From: Apostichopus japonicus
Lineage: Eukaryota > Echinodermata > Holothuroidea > Aspidochirotida > Stichopodidae
Assembly: GCF_037975245.1 (NCBI RefSeq)
Contig: NC_092569.1
Coordinates: forward strand, 23,694,168-23,758,167
Length of the DNA: 64,000 bases
Direction of reading: 5' to 3'
Shown here: piece by piece, positions 47,114 through 59,061 of the stretch
Layout of the letters: each line of letters starts with the position of its first letter
Position numbering within the stretch: the first letter of the stretch is position 1
Program-made: the position numbers and the translations under genes
The notes under the pieces: model-generated
Database searches by the model: none
Told to the model about the DNA's origin: nothing
Seen by the model: the letters and a program-made list of their open reading frames with translations, nothing else

Positions 47114-49711
47114 GATTGTAGTCAGCTATCTTCTAGCAATCCAAATGCTATAGGGATTCTAAGAGCATCGAATTTAAATACTTTAAGCGGCCTTCAGCTG
47201 TATTTAAATACCGTAGCTTTAATTACAGGGATTACTTCTAATGTCTTTAACAGAGAACTGTCTTTCCATGAAAATGGTATTATATCTATTGATTGTAGTA
47301 AAAACTGCTGAAATGTTTAAACGGAACAATTAAAAAAAAAACAAGGAATGACAGGAAATTACACGCGGACGGATTTAGTTGTAATAGAGAGAGTTGGAGA
47401 AACATAAACTAGACAACTCTGTTAGTGATCGAAAACAGACAAAGAGAGGGCGCCACCCAGAGAAGTTTGTACAGTAATTCTAAGCTGACAGCAGAGCATT
47501 TCAGTAATTAGCTTAAAACAGCAGATAATATTGAAACCTGGCAAACAAGAAGGGGAAATATTGGGCATCTTATCCATTATTCAATCTGTGTTACAATGTA
47601 TTAAGATGAGTGACTATAGGAGAGATTTATATTTAAAGTTGTAATTCTCGAAAACAATATCAATTTACCAATAGTGTTGCTTGAGTGGTATATGGTATAT
47701 TGTAAAAGTGAGAGAGGGAAGGGACAGGAATTATTTGTGGGAATCATCTTCTCTACCAATGGCCACAGTAGTGACGTTAATGGGAATAAAATGATGTTTT
47801 GCTACATAAAAAACTATTTCTTGTCGGTTCACATTACGATATTTAAGATATAACTTTGACCGGTCGACTTAATTTTACTACACTGCAATTTATTTCTAAT
47901 TTCTTCTTAATATACTGTCTACCATATTTCTTATTTCACACTAAGCTTGCCAGATAAACAATTCATTAGCAAGGAAATAGACAACATACTTGGTGATATA
48001 ATCGAAACTCATGTTTGGAGAAAAAGTCCTTGAAAACGTCAAACATCTATCAAATTTTGAAGATGACATTCAGATGATACGATTCCATGACTTCATCATT
48101 TCGTCTAGAGTAGTCGTGTTGTTTGAAAGAGTGACGCCCTAAATTAATTCGAATCGCAGCTATAATGTAGCAGTGCTTATTGGATTAGATTCGGGACCGA
48201 AATTTGTCCCCTTTCAGTGGTTCTGGTTTATAATCAAAATTATAATGTAAACGCCATTGGATGTGAGTAAGAAGCTAGATCTGATATCTCAATTGCAGGA
48301 ACTTTGAACGACTTCCTGAACCCCATCAATCGGAAGTTGTCTGATCATTTACAGATATATTCGTAATAACAAATATAACAAAGAGCCCTCCAAAAAGTAC
48401 AGTTAATAATAAGAAAAACACCTGAAGGATTACAAAGAAACAGTGATTGAGATAAAGATCGTTTCCTCATAGAAATGATTATAGATATGGATCATAATTG
48501 ACAAATAAATAGTATTGTTTTAGAAAAAAAATATTGGAATCTTCGTGTGCAATACTTGGCAGTGGAATGAAAAGTACAAAATTCTGATCATGTCATTTAC
48601 ATATTCTACTGTGTACTTTGCAAGGAGGGTAATTATGTAGGTGAAACAGGTTCTCTGTTCGGCTTACGTTTCAATAATCACAAAAAAGTCCATTCGTGAT
48701 AATTTTGCAGGATGTCCGAAAATGTCAATCTTCATTTACATTCTTTTAGAACCTAAAATGTATTTTAATTGTCTCTAACTAGAAATCCATAACTGAACGT
48801 AAATCTCTCGTATTAAGTTACACACCACCGGCCTCAACAAAGACTTGGTACCCCTAAATAACTACCAGTTCCACTAACGTTTGTAATCCATTCTTCCTAT
48901 TCTTTGCTTCTTAATCCGCTTCCTGTATAGCCATGGGTTATTTGGTTATATTTCCAGCAATGTTACTTTCACTTATCTTGCGTCATACTTTCATTGTGTT
49001 AGTTTATTAATAATTATTATTATTATTTAGCCTAATGTTTGGGAGGAAATGAAGCCTTCACTCAACTCAGGACAGTTCGTTCCCTTATCAATTCGTTCCA
49101 CTTGCCTTTAAATTTCTTGTTGTGGAACGCTGTCTCAAACCATCCAAGAGTTAACTTCTAATAATGTGCAGCGGAGAGGTTTTCCTGGATTTATAAAAAA
49201 ATATCTGGAACGCATAGCTTCCTGAAAAGTTACGATATGTGTAATAAGTGCGCATCAGTGTGTGGAATTAAGTGAAGGAGCAAAGTTTCCTTAATAGATA
49301 CTCAAGGATCAGAGAGGACTAGAGATGGGTGCAATCTGGGGAGGGAGGGGGGCGGAATCGAAAGTCTTAAGATTACCTTAATTCTGTTATTAAAATGGAC
49401 CCTCTGTACATTCTGTACGACAAATTTCACTATTTGGATGTATTGTAATCAGGCGGCGTGACTGACTACTTTTTTATTTAGCATTTCACCGATTTTAAAA
49501 GGACAATTTCGTGTTACAACTGTTTGAATTTCGTAACGAAAGGTCAATTTAATAACACAAAGGCACTTTTTCATTAAGAAAATGTATGGGGAAAGATACT
49601 TTTCGTTAAAAAATACAGCACTCCTAATTTATGAAAAGGGGTACTTTTGAGACTTTGCCGTTGTGAACTGGTGAATGGTCAAAAGTAATTGAGTGTGTTG
49701 CCGTACCTGAA

Positions 49712-50014
49712 GTCGATTCACACAGAGATTACAGTAACTACTGTAAATCTTAAAACTTTGTACCACAGTAGAAACTGGATCGTGCTGATAAATATGATAA
49801 ATCGGTAGTATGTGCTAGTAGATTAACAGCAAGAACTGAGGATAAGTGTAATCCCAACAAATGCTTCAAAATGGATTGGTTGGGACTACACATATCCTTA
49901 GTTCTTACTGTAATATGAATAACACATGCTATCGTGTTATAGTAGATCAAGTTTATACTTTGGTACAAAACATTAAGATTTACAGTAGGTAGCTGTGTTC
50001 TATGTGTGTACCGG
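49712..50014. mobile_element. Foldback MITE, second copy of the 33027 family
   Basis: The left end CGATTCACACAGAGATTACA and the right end (reverse complement CCCGGTACACACATAGAACA) are inverted. The interior shares AATCCCAACAAATG-type blocks with 33027-33329. The homologous place in copy A (about 41240-41275) lacks it. Confidence 0.75.
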
Positions 50015-51055
50015 GTGCCTGGATATGTATTATATGGAAATAAACCTCTTATAACAATAAGGAATTAAAGAATGAACTTTTCCCATGTTAACAATTTATT
50101 CTAGCAATTGGAAAATCAAATAAATCATGAGCTTAACACAAAATGTTTGTCGAAAAATTCTGAGGTAAATGATTCAATCTTCATGTTTGTGTTAATAGAA
50201 CATAAATATGGTCTCATTTTGATATAAGTTATTCTACATGCTTTTTGTCTATCAAATATAATATTTAACAGACACTCATATCCAATCAACGATTCCAAAA
50301 TAAGTTATTTTATATCAAAATTGTTAGCAATAGGAGTCGGTGGAACCACATAATTGTACTAAACAAAACTGATGAAATGATATTTATGAAGTCATTGATC
50401 CTAAGGTAATATTTCCACAAAGTGCAAAGAGGATGGTAGTCTCAGTTTTTTTTTTACAATTTGAAACGCAATCTTATACCCTGAATAAGCACGAGATAAG
50501 ACCTGACGAGAGGGGATAATTGGTTTCCCCAAGGCCCGGAGTCAATGAGGAGATCCACTGAGAAGGATTTGGAAATTTACCGAAGAAATTTAGAAAGTAT
50601 AATGTATTGTGATTTTTCATAGTAAAATCAAGGGGAAAATGAAATGTGCAAGCAAACTATCTGTAATTATGTAGCCACTTTCCTACTCTAGGGAATGATT
50701 TATTTTATAAAACATATTTATAAAAGACAAACTGACTGAAATTTTAGACAATGGATATGCAAAGAATGTTTGTATGGCTACTAGGAACGGGGTTGTGGCC
50801 GCTGGATTACAAGCACACCGCTTCAAAAATTCAGTTTCCAGCCCTTAGATGGTGAGCTCCCTATATGACCATGCAATATATACAATTACTATATATTTAA
50901 AGCCGAATTTCTCTTGAAATATCTCCCTTGCCTCTTTTTCGGTCGTGTCCGACAGAAACTTAGGCGTGATCCCTTGTTAAACGGTAGCAACATACTGCGG
51001 CTTCTGACTGGCACCCACATCAAAGAACTGGCTGTGGGCATTTCAAACAACTAAG

Positions 51056-51126
51056 GGCTGGATAGCCCAGTTGGTACTGCGCTGTGTCTGTTATCCAAAC
51101 GCCACTGGTTCGAAGCCAGTTCTAGC
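51056..51126 (+). tRNA. tRNA-derived sequence (Asn-GTT-like), copy B
   Basis: The acceptor GGCTGGA pairs fully with TCTAGCC over seven positions (one wobble), the T stem ACTGG/CCAGT is perfect and the anticodon loop is CTGTTAT. The D stem (GCCC/CTGC) and anticodon stem fail, so function is doubtful. Counterpart of 42306-42376. Confidence 0.5.
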
Positions 51127-51714
51127 CATGACAATTTCTTTGCTCCTTTTTAATATTTTGTTGTAGTGATTCAGTACTTATAAACGATTATCCTTGCTTG
51201 TATAAGCTCTATAGTTGATTACTGTAATAAGTTTAGCAGCGTACAACAACATCAGACTTATTGGTGTTTGCCAAGCAGAACAGAAATGACACAGGGAGGA
51301 GGTAGAGAAGAGACCATGGTATGTTTCGTTACCTTAATGAGAAAGCACCGGATTAGGGGTGGGGAAGTGGGTGTAGAAGATACCCCATGGCCTCACGAAA
51401 CTTAAGCATGCCGTATATTGGTTGGATCTTTGCAATCATAATATCAACTTCAGTATAGTATTATTGATCACAGTGCTACTAAATTAATACAGAAAGAAAA
51501 CCAATATGCAATGTAAAATATTAAAGTTGATCCATGTATTTGTTTTGATATATATGGAGAAAAAGAAAGAGAAATGCACCACAGAGTTTGGTGAAGTACC
51601 ATATGTGAGAAGAAGCCCGAGTATTGCTCGGTAGTAGCATAAAGAACACTGTCAGGTACAATCAATTTTTAGCCCAAAAAGGAATGAAAAAAAGGGGCCG
51701 TGGTGGGGTGTAGT

Positions 51715-53788
51715 TTAAAGAGGTCTAACTTTCATTTCGGTAAATTTCAGATTACAGTTTCCCCCAGGAAGGCCAGTCCATTCAATACAAGCATCCACAA
51801 AGTCACCAGTGCGAAAGAAATAGCGAGAGTTGAGATCACATTCGTCGCATCGGTTGTACCACCAGGCACTGCCCTGTGACAAGGCACAATTACCAGTACC
51901 GTGTTTGTCATTATCGTTGTCGGTAGTTGTGAAGGACATATTTCTGTGAATTGCAAATGAGTCTGTGCCTGTAACCAAATATGAAAAAAAGAATTAAACC
52001 GATAACCAAACAAGGTATAGGTACGTGATCAATCTGTGTGCAGAGAGAATTGCATATATTTATTGAAAATATATATTTAAGTTTAATCTTATACAAAAAT
52101 TAATTGTAAAATATTCTTTATATTGTTATTCCTGTGCCAGAAATTAATATGGAAAAGAGAAATATGCCACACTGGTAGTTGAAAACCACCTCTTAGTTTT
52201 TGTTGTCCCAACCTCAATTCTATAAGACATTGTTTCATTCTTATTGTTTACCGATTTCTCAATTCCTATTCTTATCGATATATTAATTATTCCGTCGTTC
52301 TCAATTGCATATTTAAATAAAACGAAAATACTTAAGCATATATATTTTGAAAAGGTATTGAGTAGAACAAAATACTAACATGTACTTTCCGGCAAGTATT
52401 GTCCGAGCTCAACCAGTCTGTATTTACTGCTCTCGTCACTGATTCGGAATCGATCATATATGGCAAAGTAAGGAACGTCGTGTTGCTTATTCATATCAAT
52501 CCGAATCTCATACTTCTTTTGATTCGTCAAGAGAGAGATTTTGTCGTTACCTAACCAAAATTCCCCGTTCAGAAAACCAAATCCATGTTTGTAATCGTAC
52601 CACTCACGGAAGAAATCTACGGACCCGTCAACGCGACGCTGGATTATCTGTCGAATGCGATTTATTTGAGAAGGCGGTTGAATAAAAGTGAAAACTTAAA
52701 GCTGCAATTTAAGTATACGGTTGCAACTTTGCATCACTTTTACTCGTTGTTGAAATAAATAACTTATGTATAAATTCTTGCGTACTTTAAACGGGTTTAC
52801 AGCATAGGAAAATGTTTTGCCGTCTGACCCGTGCTTTCGTTTGAGTTTAGTCTGACCAGTGCTTTAGTTTGAGTTGTTCTTACATTTTCCTACTTATGGT
52901 TTACATTTGTAAGGAGTTTTTTCTTGATTCGCTCCTTGAGATCATTAATCGTTATGGCATACACTCTCAAGGGATAGAGGCAGTGGTTGGTCAGAGACTA
53001 CAGCCATGGAGCGCGGGTCAATGAGGAAGCCTTATTTTCAGAATGGAATGGAATCATCAGCTATTTAGGAAATGACGTCATCAGCAAGTTTCATGAAAGG
53101 AGCATTCTCTGCGGGAATTTAGCATATTTATTCAAAAAGTCAATATCTTAAATGGAAAGGCGCAGGTGAGGTGGTTTATACAAACAGCCTTCTGATAAAA
53201 ACTATGTTCCCTATCTTCCCCAAAATCCTATTCACAAGGACTCATTTTGTTTAATCCACGTTAGTACTTGTCAATGTCCCGTAGATAACTCTTTCTGAGT
53301 TTAGCAGATTATCACAAATGAATATATGAAATATTTAAATGCAGAAACTCACATTTCGACGGGTTAACAGAGTTTTTAGGGACATAGACAGGGATTCTAA
53401 CTGTAGACTTCACAGACCCACTCACAGACCCACACACAGACCCACTCTCAGACCCACACACAAACCCACTCTCAGACCCACTCTCTCTCATGTCAGCATG
53501 TGGCTTGATCAAACTAATTTTGATAAAACTATATCAGTTTAACTGCATATATTGCTGGTTCCGCTAGTGTGATTTCCTTCTAATTGACGAACAAAATATA
53601 GAGAAATTCTTCAACTTAACTTACAGTCCAACCCCCTCCATCAATCGAGTTGTTACAATATACACGGAAAGGTTCTAGAGCATCGTCCGGCTGAATAAGA
53701 TAAACTCCAGACTTCTTAGTAGAAAATCTTGATGAGAACTTCATGAGATAGTCACGGACTTCAGAACAATCTCTCGGGTACTCGCTTC
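51715..53788 (-). CDS. FReD paralog lacking leader exons (copy B)
   Basis: Three minus-strand exons, 53625-53788 (164 nt), 52386-52647 (262 nt) and 51715-51968 (254 nt), match the last three exons of the gene at 42962-47113 in length, phase and splice sites and are fully open. Differences are mostly single substitutions (I for V at the start of the middle exon, FREWYDY for FRKWYDY, DNDNDKHGTGNCA for DNDNDNDLSGPCA). The last restores the canonical NCA. The signal-peptide and linker exons are absent because the corresponding 1-kb segment is deleted at about 54370. No substitute leader is evident up to 55100. It may be a 5'-truncated, recently dead gene, or it may use an unseen upstream exon. 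The intact frames argue that loss is recent. Confidence 0.75.
53401..53490 (+). repeat. CAGACCCAC minisatellite
   Basis: Eight or so imperfect 10-12-bp units of CAGACCCACWCW sit in the intron just downstream of the FReD-N exon of copy B. Not present at the same place in copy A. Confidence 0.85.
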
Positions 53789-55299
53789 CTGGTAATTGAA
53801 AAATGACGTGATTGCGTAAGCTGATCAATGACTGAAATGAGTAATTCACGAATAATCTTTGTTTATATTAACATTATTGAGTCAAATTTGACATAAATAC
53901 TCCTTGGATTTTATATTCAGTTTTTATATATAATACACAGACTATTATAGACTATAAAGACTAGTTTCTGAATACCTGTATAAGGTACATGCTGTATACA
54001 TATGCATATGTTCGTTGCATTACATTGTTCAATGTCTCATATACTGTGTCACTGGGTAGATATCATTGAATTTTGGTAACATTAAATAACATTAAATGTT
54101 TTTGCCTTGAAATTATTGTTGTGATTTTCTTTTATAAAACACTACTTCGATAGGGGTAACAATCTCTGCCTACCTACCCATATACATCCCCATGTCTTTC
54201 CCAGTCCTACATTAATGTGTGTTGAACCCGTTTAGTATACGATCAAAGCATTGACCACAGATCTCGTTAAAATTATATTCATCTAAAATTATATCGAATC
54301 CACAATTACTGACTTCTCAAAATCTCAGTGTAGCCAAAAATATATGTGTCTTGTAAGTCGGTGGATCGCTAAAGATGATACAACTCTCTTCTAGCAATTC
54401 AAATGCTATAGCGATTCTAAGAGCATCGAATTTAAATACGTTAAGCGGCCTTTCAGCTGTATTCGAATACCGTAGCTTTAATTGTAGGGATTACTTCTAA
54501 TGTCTTTAACAGACACTGTCTTTCTATGAAAATGTTATCATATCTATTGATTGAAGTAAAAACTGCTGACCTGTTTACAAGGGCATTTATAAAGAATGTA
54601 ATGACAGGAAATCACGCGAAGACGGATTAGTTGTAAATAGTTGGGGGACTTAAACTACACAACTCTGTTAGCGGTCGAATGCAGACAAAGAGAGGGCGCC
54701 ACGCGAACAAGTTTGTACGGTTATTTTAAGCTGACAAAAAAATTGGGCATCTTATCCATTATTCAATCTGTGTTACAATTGTATTAAGATGAGTGACTAG
54801 GAGATTTTATATGAAAGGTTGTATTTCTCGAAAATAATATCAATTTACCAATAGTGTTGCTTGAGAGGGATATGGTACGTAAGTGTTAGAGAGGGAGGGA
54901 CAGGACTTATTTGTGGGATTCATATTTTTTACCACTGGCCACAAAAGTGACGTTAATGGGAAGAAAAGGAACATGATGTTTTGCTACATACAAAACTATT
55001 TCTTGTTGGTTCACGTTACGATAATTAAAGTCTAACTTTGTACGGTCGACTAAATTTTACTACGCTACAATTTATTTATAATTGCTTCTTGTTATACTGT
55101 CAACCAGATATCTTGATTTGTATGTAGGTATGTATGTATTTTAGAACCTTCTGCTAGCAGAAACTCGCGTAGAAGCCTCATTGGCTTATCAAAGCCGCAA
55201 GCTGACCGACGTCAGTCTCTTAGATTCGTATTTAACGTCCAATGATGATGAATTTTCAAATGTCAACAACTCTGTAACTGGACCACATACATTAATCTT

Positions 55300-55362
55300 G
55301 GAGTGACTCGAACCGGGGACCTTATGATTGGAAGGCACCGACGTTAACCACTGAGCTAACAC
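55300..55362 (-). tRNA. tRNA-derived SINE head
   Basis: Minus-strand A box TTAGCTCAGTGGTTA and B box GGTTCGAGTCA with appropriate spacing, directly downstream of the 28S fragment. Followed by a body and simple-repeat tail, so it is a SINE promoter rather than a tRNA gene. Confidence 0.7.
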
Positions 55363-55367
55363 TTTTA

Positions 55368-55702
55368 GTTTCGGCCCAAGGCCTCTTATCATTCGCTTTA
55401 CCAGATAAAATTGTTCACGAGTTCTTACAAGCACCAGCTATCCTGAGGGAAACTTCGGAAGGAACCAGCTACTAAATGGTTCGATACAACTTTCGCCCCT
55501 ATACTCAGGTCGGCTGATCGATTTGCACGTCACAACCGCTGCGGACATCTACCAGAGTTTCCTCTTGCCTCTTCCTGTCCAAGAAAATATAGTTCACCAT
55601 TTTTCGGGTTTTGGCATTCTTGTTCTTCCTCTGCTCCACCGGACGAGCCGCTTTCGAGGCGCTTCACCGAGCCACTCCACGAGCCGCTCCATCGGACGAG
55701 CC
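55368..55702 (-). rRNA. 28S rRNA pseudogene fragment
   Basis: Minus-strand sequence carries conserved large-subunit rRNA words: CCCGAAAAATGGTGAACTAT, GAGGAAACTCTGGT, GACGTGCAAATCGAT, ACCTGAGTATAGGGGCGAAA, TAGTAGCTGGTTCC, AAGTTTCCCTCAGGATAGCT, TTTTATCTGGTAAAGCGAAT and GGCCGAAAC. They occur in the order found in eukaryotic 28S. Substitutions relative to the usual words and the small size show a pseudogene fragment, not a functional rDNA unit. Confidence 0.85.
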
Positions 55703-55980
55703 GATTTCACGCGTAGCTTGCCAGATGAAACAGTTCATTAGCAATGAAATAGACAACATACTTGGTAATATCATCATAACGCATGTTTGGGTAAATGTCA
55801 TTGATGACATTTAGATGATATGATTTAATGACTTTATCCTTTCTACAGTAGTCGTGTTTTTTTGAAGGATAACGCTCTATATTAATTCAAATAGAAATGT
55901 TATAATGTTGCAGTGCTTATTGGATGTCATATCGAGTGAGATTTTGGGAGCGGATTCCCCCCCCCCCCTCCAGTGGTAGT

Positions 55981-56142
55981 ATCTATATATATATATATCT
56001 ATATATATATATATATCTTTATATATATATATATATCTTTATATATATATAGAGATAGATATATATATATATATATATATATCTCGAACTCGATAATCTT
56101 GTTCATATACGGTACTTTTCTTTCTACATCTAGAGATCAACA

Positions 56143-56199
<57 letters not shown>

Positions 56200-56200
56200 T
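55981..56200. repeat. AT microsatellite interrupted by a duplicated unique segment
   Basis: TA runs with ATCTT and AGAGATAGAT interruptions at 55981-56082 and 56144-56197. They enclose a unique segment starting CTCGAACTCGATAATCTTGT (56083), which is repeated at 56442-56495. Confidence 0.85.
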
Positions 56201-56495
56201 CAATTGTTATATTGACAATTGGACATATTCTTCTAGGAGCAGGGATACGGTGGAGTGTGGGGCGTCACCGTTTGAAAATGTGATCATAAAGACCTATAAA
56301 TGCAATTATGATAAAGCATACAGTTTACTGATTTAACTTTGGACACTCACTCACCCTTTGTCACCCTCGCGCACCCCTCACCCCCTTCTCCTCCTATTAC
56401 ATCTCCTCTCCCCTTCTCACCCTCTTACATTTCCCTCTTCCTCGAACTCGATAATCTTGTTCATATACGGTACTTTTATTTCTACATCTTCTACT
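56083..56495 (+). repeat. Direct repeat of about 54 bp, two copies
   Basis: CTCGAACTCGATAATCTTGT with the following CATATACGGTACTTTT occurs at 56083-56136 and again at 56442-56495 with one or two changes. The interval contains a TA tract and a pyrimidine-rich run (56350-56440). Confidence 0.75.
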
Positions 56496-58204
56496 ATACG
56501 TATAAGCAATAATACAACCGTCATCTTGTATGCAATTCAGAAAAGGTTATATAAGAAAGCCTGTCGTTAAACACTGGCAGCAATAATTGATTTATTAAAC
56601 GTAACGTTAAGTTTGACTTGACAAGACTCTTCGACCGATGAGCCGAGAATTATGTCGTCTTATATGTTTACAAGAGGAACAATTAAAAATCAGTAATCGC
56701 ACAAAATGAACTAAATTCAGGCTATGATTTTTATGAGGTCGTAATAACCTTGAAGCGAGCGACCCTTTTTTTTTTAATAATGTAGAATTTTGAAGCCGTG
56801 GTTGCTTCTAGCAAGATAATGATAATTTGATAATGATAATTTGTACACAATGAACAGTTTAAAGACACACTTCTCAGAAATGTTTGTTTCAATTGGCCAT
56901 TCAAGTGATTCAACAAGCAATTCATAAACTCAACATGATACGGTATAAAACGGGGGAGGTTTCCTGTATCTCTTTACATTATTACATTTTTTTCAATATT
57001 ATTATTATTATCACCACAATCATGGTAAATCTACTTTGAGGTAAATATATCTATTCTTAGAATTTTGTTATTATGTTTCCATATTGATATTTTAATCGTC
57101 ATATGGCTTTATCAATGCTTTCATATAGGCCTATTATTAATAAAAATGAGCAAGGTTCAGTCGTGTTAATTATGGCCTATGCACGGTATAGAAAGCGAAT
57201 TTGGAAGGAAAATGTAGAGAGTTCTTTCAGAGACAAAATAATCTTTCTTGATGATTAATTTTGAAAGTGTCTAAATGGTTGTATTATAGGACAAATGATT
57301 TCACTTTTTAATGTAATATTTCCTCGTAGACGTGTATATTCCAGAAAATATTATTAAAAGTTATCGTGTCCTCATATACTTGTAACGGACATACTTTATT
57401 ATGTGCAAATCAAGATTTATTTTCAATATTTTATCCCGTCACTGAACATTTATGTTAATTATATTGTTTACAATGTTATCTACATAAAAAGAACAGCGAA
57501 TCAAATTTTATGAGATGCAGGTCCATTTACAGATTTACATGTATAAATTGAAGGTAACAGTGTACATTGCGCATATAGGGAATGGTTAACCACCCACCCC
57601 ACCACCACGGACTCCCATGGGGTTTATGCGAGACCTGGATATAAGTATAAAAATTAATTAGTAGACAGAATACTGCCTTAATGGAAAACACTTTCTTCAC
57701 CTTTTCCTTAGCTTATTCTTATACGCGGAGCTTTGCTCCATAATCGTTGTAAAACCGACATCATTGGTTGCGTATACCGTATAGTTTGTAGGTTATGATG
57801 TACATACATGAATATTGTCCTATACTTGCGTATCTGTCTCGACGCTTGAGATTAGTCTTAGGAGGAATCGTCATATCTTTAATGGAACGCAAACCCACAA
57901 ACATTATCTTAAGTCTGTAATGCTTTCATAGGACAGAAAGCATATGCAATGAACCACTTCTGAACCACTGGGTCCGGGCGTACCGATTTACCGCTGCAGC
58001 ATTGGTCCTGGGCGCCTGAAGCATTAGGCCTCGAAGGCGCCGATTTCCTCTTGATTGCGAAAGGTGAGTACGAGGCGCCCAGTGTGCCACATCTTTTAAG
58101 CAACCCCCCCCCCCCCTGTCTGGTAGATCACTGAAAATGTAGCAGTATTGTGTATGGGAGGGATATCGTGGTTTAAATATCGTATCAATTCGGAATATAT
58201 AAAC

Positions 58205-58205
<1 letters not shown>

Positions 58206-58292
<87 letters not shown>
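58206..58292. repeat. (TA)n microsatellite
   Basis: TA run broken by TTTATATTTATATACA. Lies inside the right end of segmental copy B. Between 56500 and 58200 I see no gene. A GC-richer patch at about 57950-58110 is unexplained. Confidence 0.9.
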
Positions 58293-58297
<5 letters not shown>

Positions 58298-59061
58298 CGA
58301 AAATCCATGTTTACTCCTAAAGAAAATATATTTAGAGAAAACCAGAGAAATAAGATATGACGCATCATTGACAAATAAGGAGTAAAGTTTTAGAAACTAT
58401 ATTTACCTATGTCAGCAATACTTGGCAGTCGAATGAAAAGTACAAAATGTAACACAATGAAAGTATGATGCTAATTAAGTGAAATTTGCATTGATGGAAT
58501 TAGAACCAAATAAACTAAAATTATATTATTTTTTTCATTGGTGGCGATTTGTAGTAGCTGGTAAACAGCAAAACGGTAAACGCAAAAGGGCTAAACGAAA
58601 TAAAAACTAACGCTGTCACTAAACTGCATTTGTGTGGGTCTACCAATATAACATTAATATACTGAAATCTAAAGATTCAAACTTATAAACCTTGTACCAA
58701 AACGCATGGCGCTAACTTCCAGTTTTTTTATTTTCTCTGTAACATTTTCAAAATAAAAATAAGATATTATATTTCTAACATTTACAAGTAAGTGTTATAT
58801 TTTAATAATAATAAACGTATATTTGTATCACTCAATATTCATATATATCCATCGTAACTATAAAACAATATGCATATTCATCGCTTCGGCGGTCATATTT
58901 GAAACGTAACCTAATGATTCTGGAGTTGCTATGAGTTACAGGTATACATAATGTACATTCACAATTGACAATCAGAGCAGTTGTCTTGATGTGATTCTTA
59001 GCTCGCATCGTCTGTTTTCCAAGTATATACTTCGTAGATTTGAGACGTTTCGGAAGGAATC

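Larger units (their letters stand above)
40690..48590. repeat. Segmental duplication, copy A
   Basis: Collinear with 49040-58470. Matches begin at GAGGAAATGAAGCCTTCACT (40695 / 49046) and continue through the tRNA-like sequences and the minus-strand FReD gene. They extend to GCCAGATAAACAATTCATTA (47950) paired with the related sequence at 55718, and GCAATACTTGGCAGT paired at 58410. Divergence is visible but blocks of hundreds of bases remain readily alignable. Confidence 0.8.
55120..55702 (-). mobile_element. Chimeric retroposon: 28S rRNA fragment fused to tRNA-SINE
   Basis: Reading the minus strand: a 28S rRNA-like segment (55702-55368), a tRNA-like head (55362-55300), a unique body and a (ATAC)n-type tail (55140-55120). 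GATTT occurs at both edges (55115-55119 and 55703-55707). The paralogous site in copy A (about 47930-47940, CTTATTTCAC) is uninterrupted, so the whole 583 bp is one insertion. This is the structure expected from LINE-machinery template switching during SINE retrotransposition. Confidence 0.75.
49040..58470. repeat. Segmental duplication, copy B
   Basis: Second copy of the block at 40690-48590, longer because of extra insertions: a MITE at 49712-50014, a 28S/tRNA chimera at 55120-55702, AT microsatellites at 55981 and 58208, and non-shared sequence at about 52750-53530. It also has a deletion of about 1 kb corresponding to 46090-47130 of copy A, with the join at about 54370. Confidence 0.8.

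Noticed and set aside
57909-58110. GC-rich patch with an open minus-strand frame, considered as an rRNA or snRNA fragment
   Set aside because: I could not match it to conserved rRNA or spliceosomal RNA words; left unexplained.
49040-58470. Copy B as merely the other allele of copy A placed in tandem by misassembly
   Set aside because: Divergence, several private insertions and a private deletion look too large for alleles, though read depth would be needed to exclude it fully.
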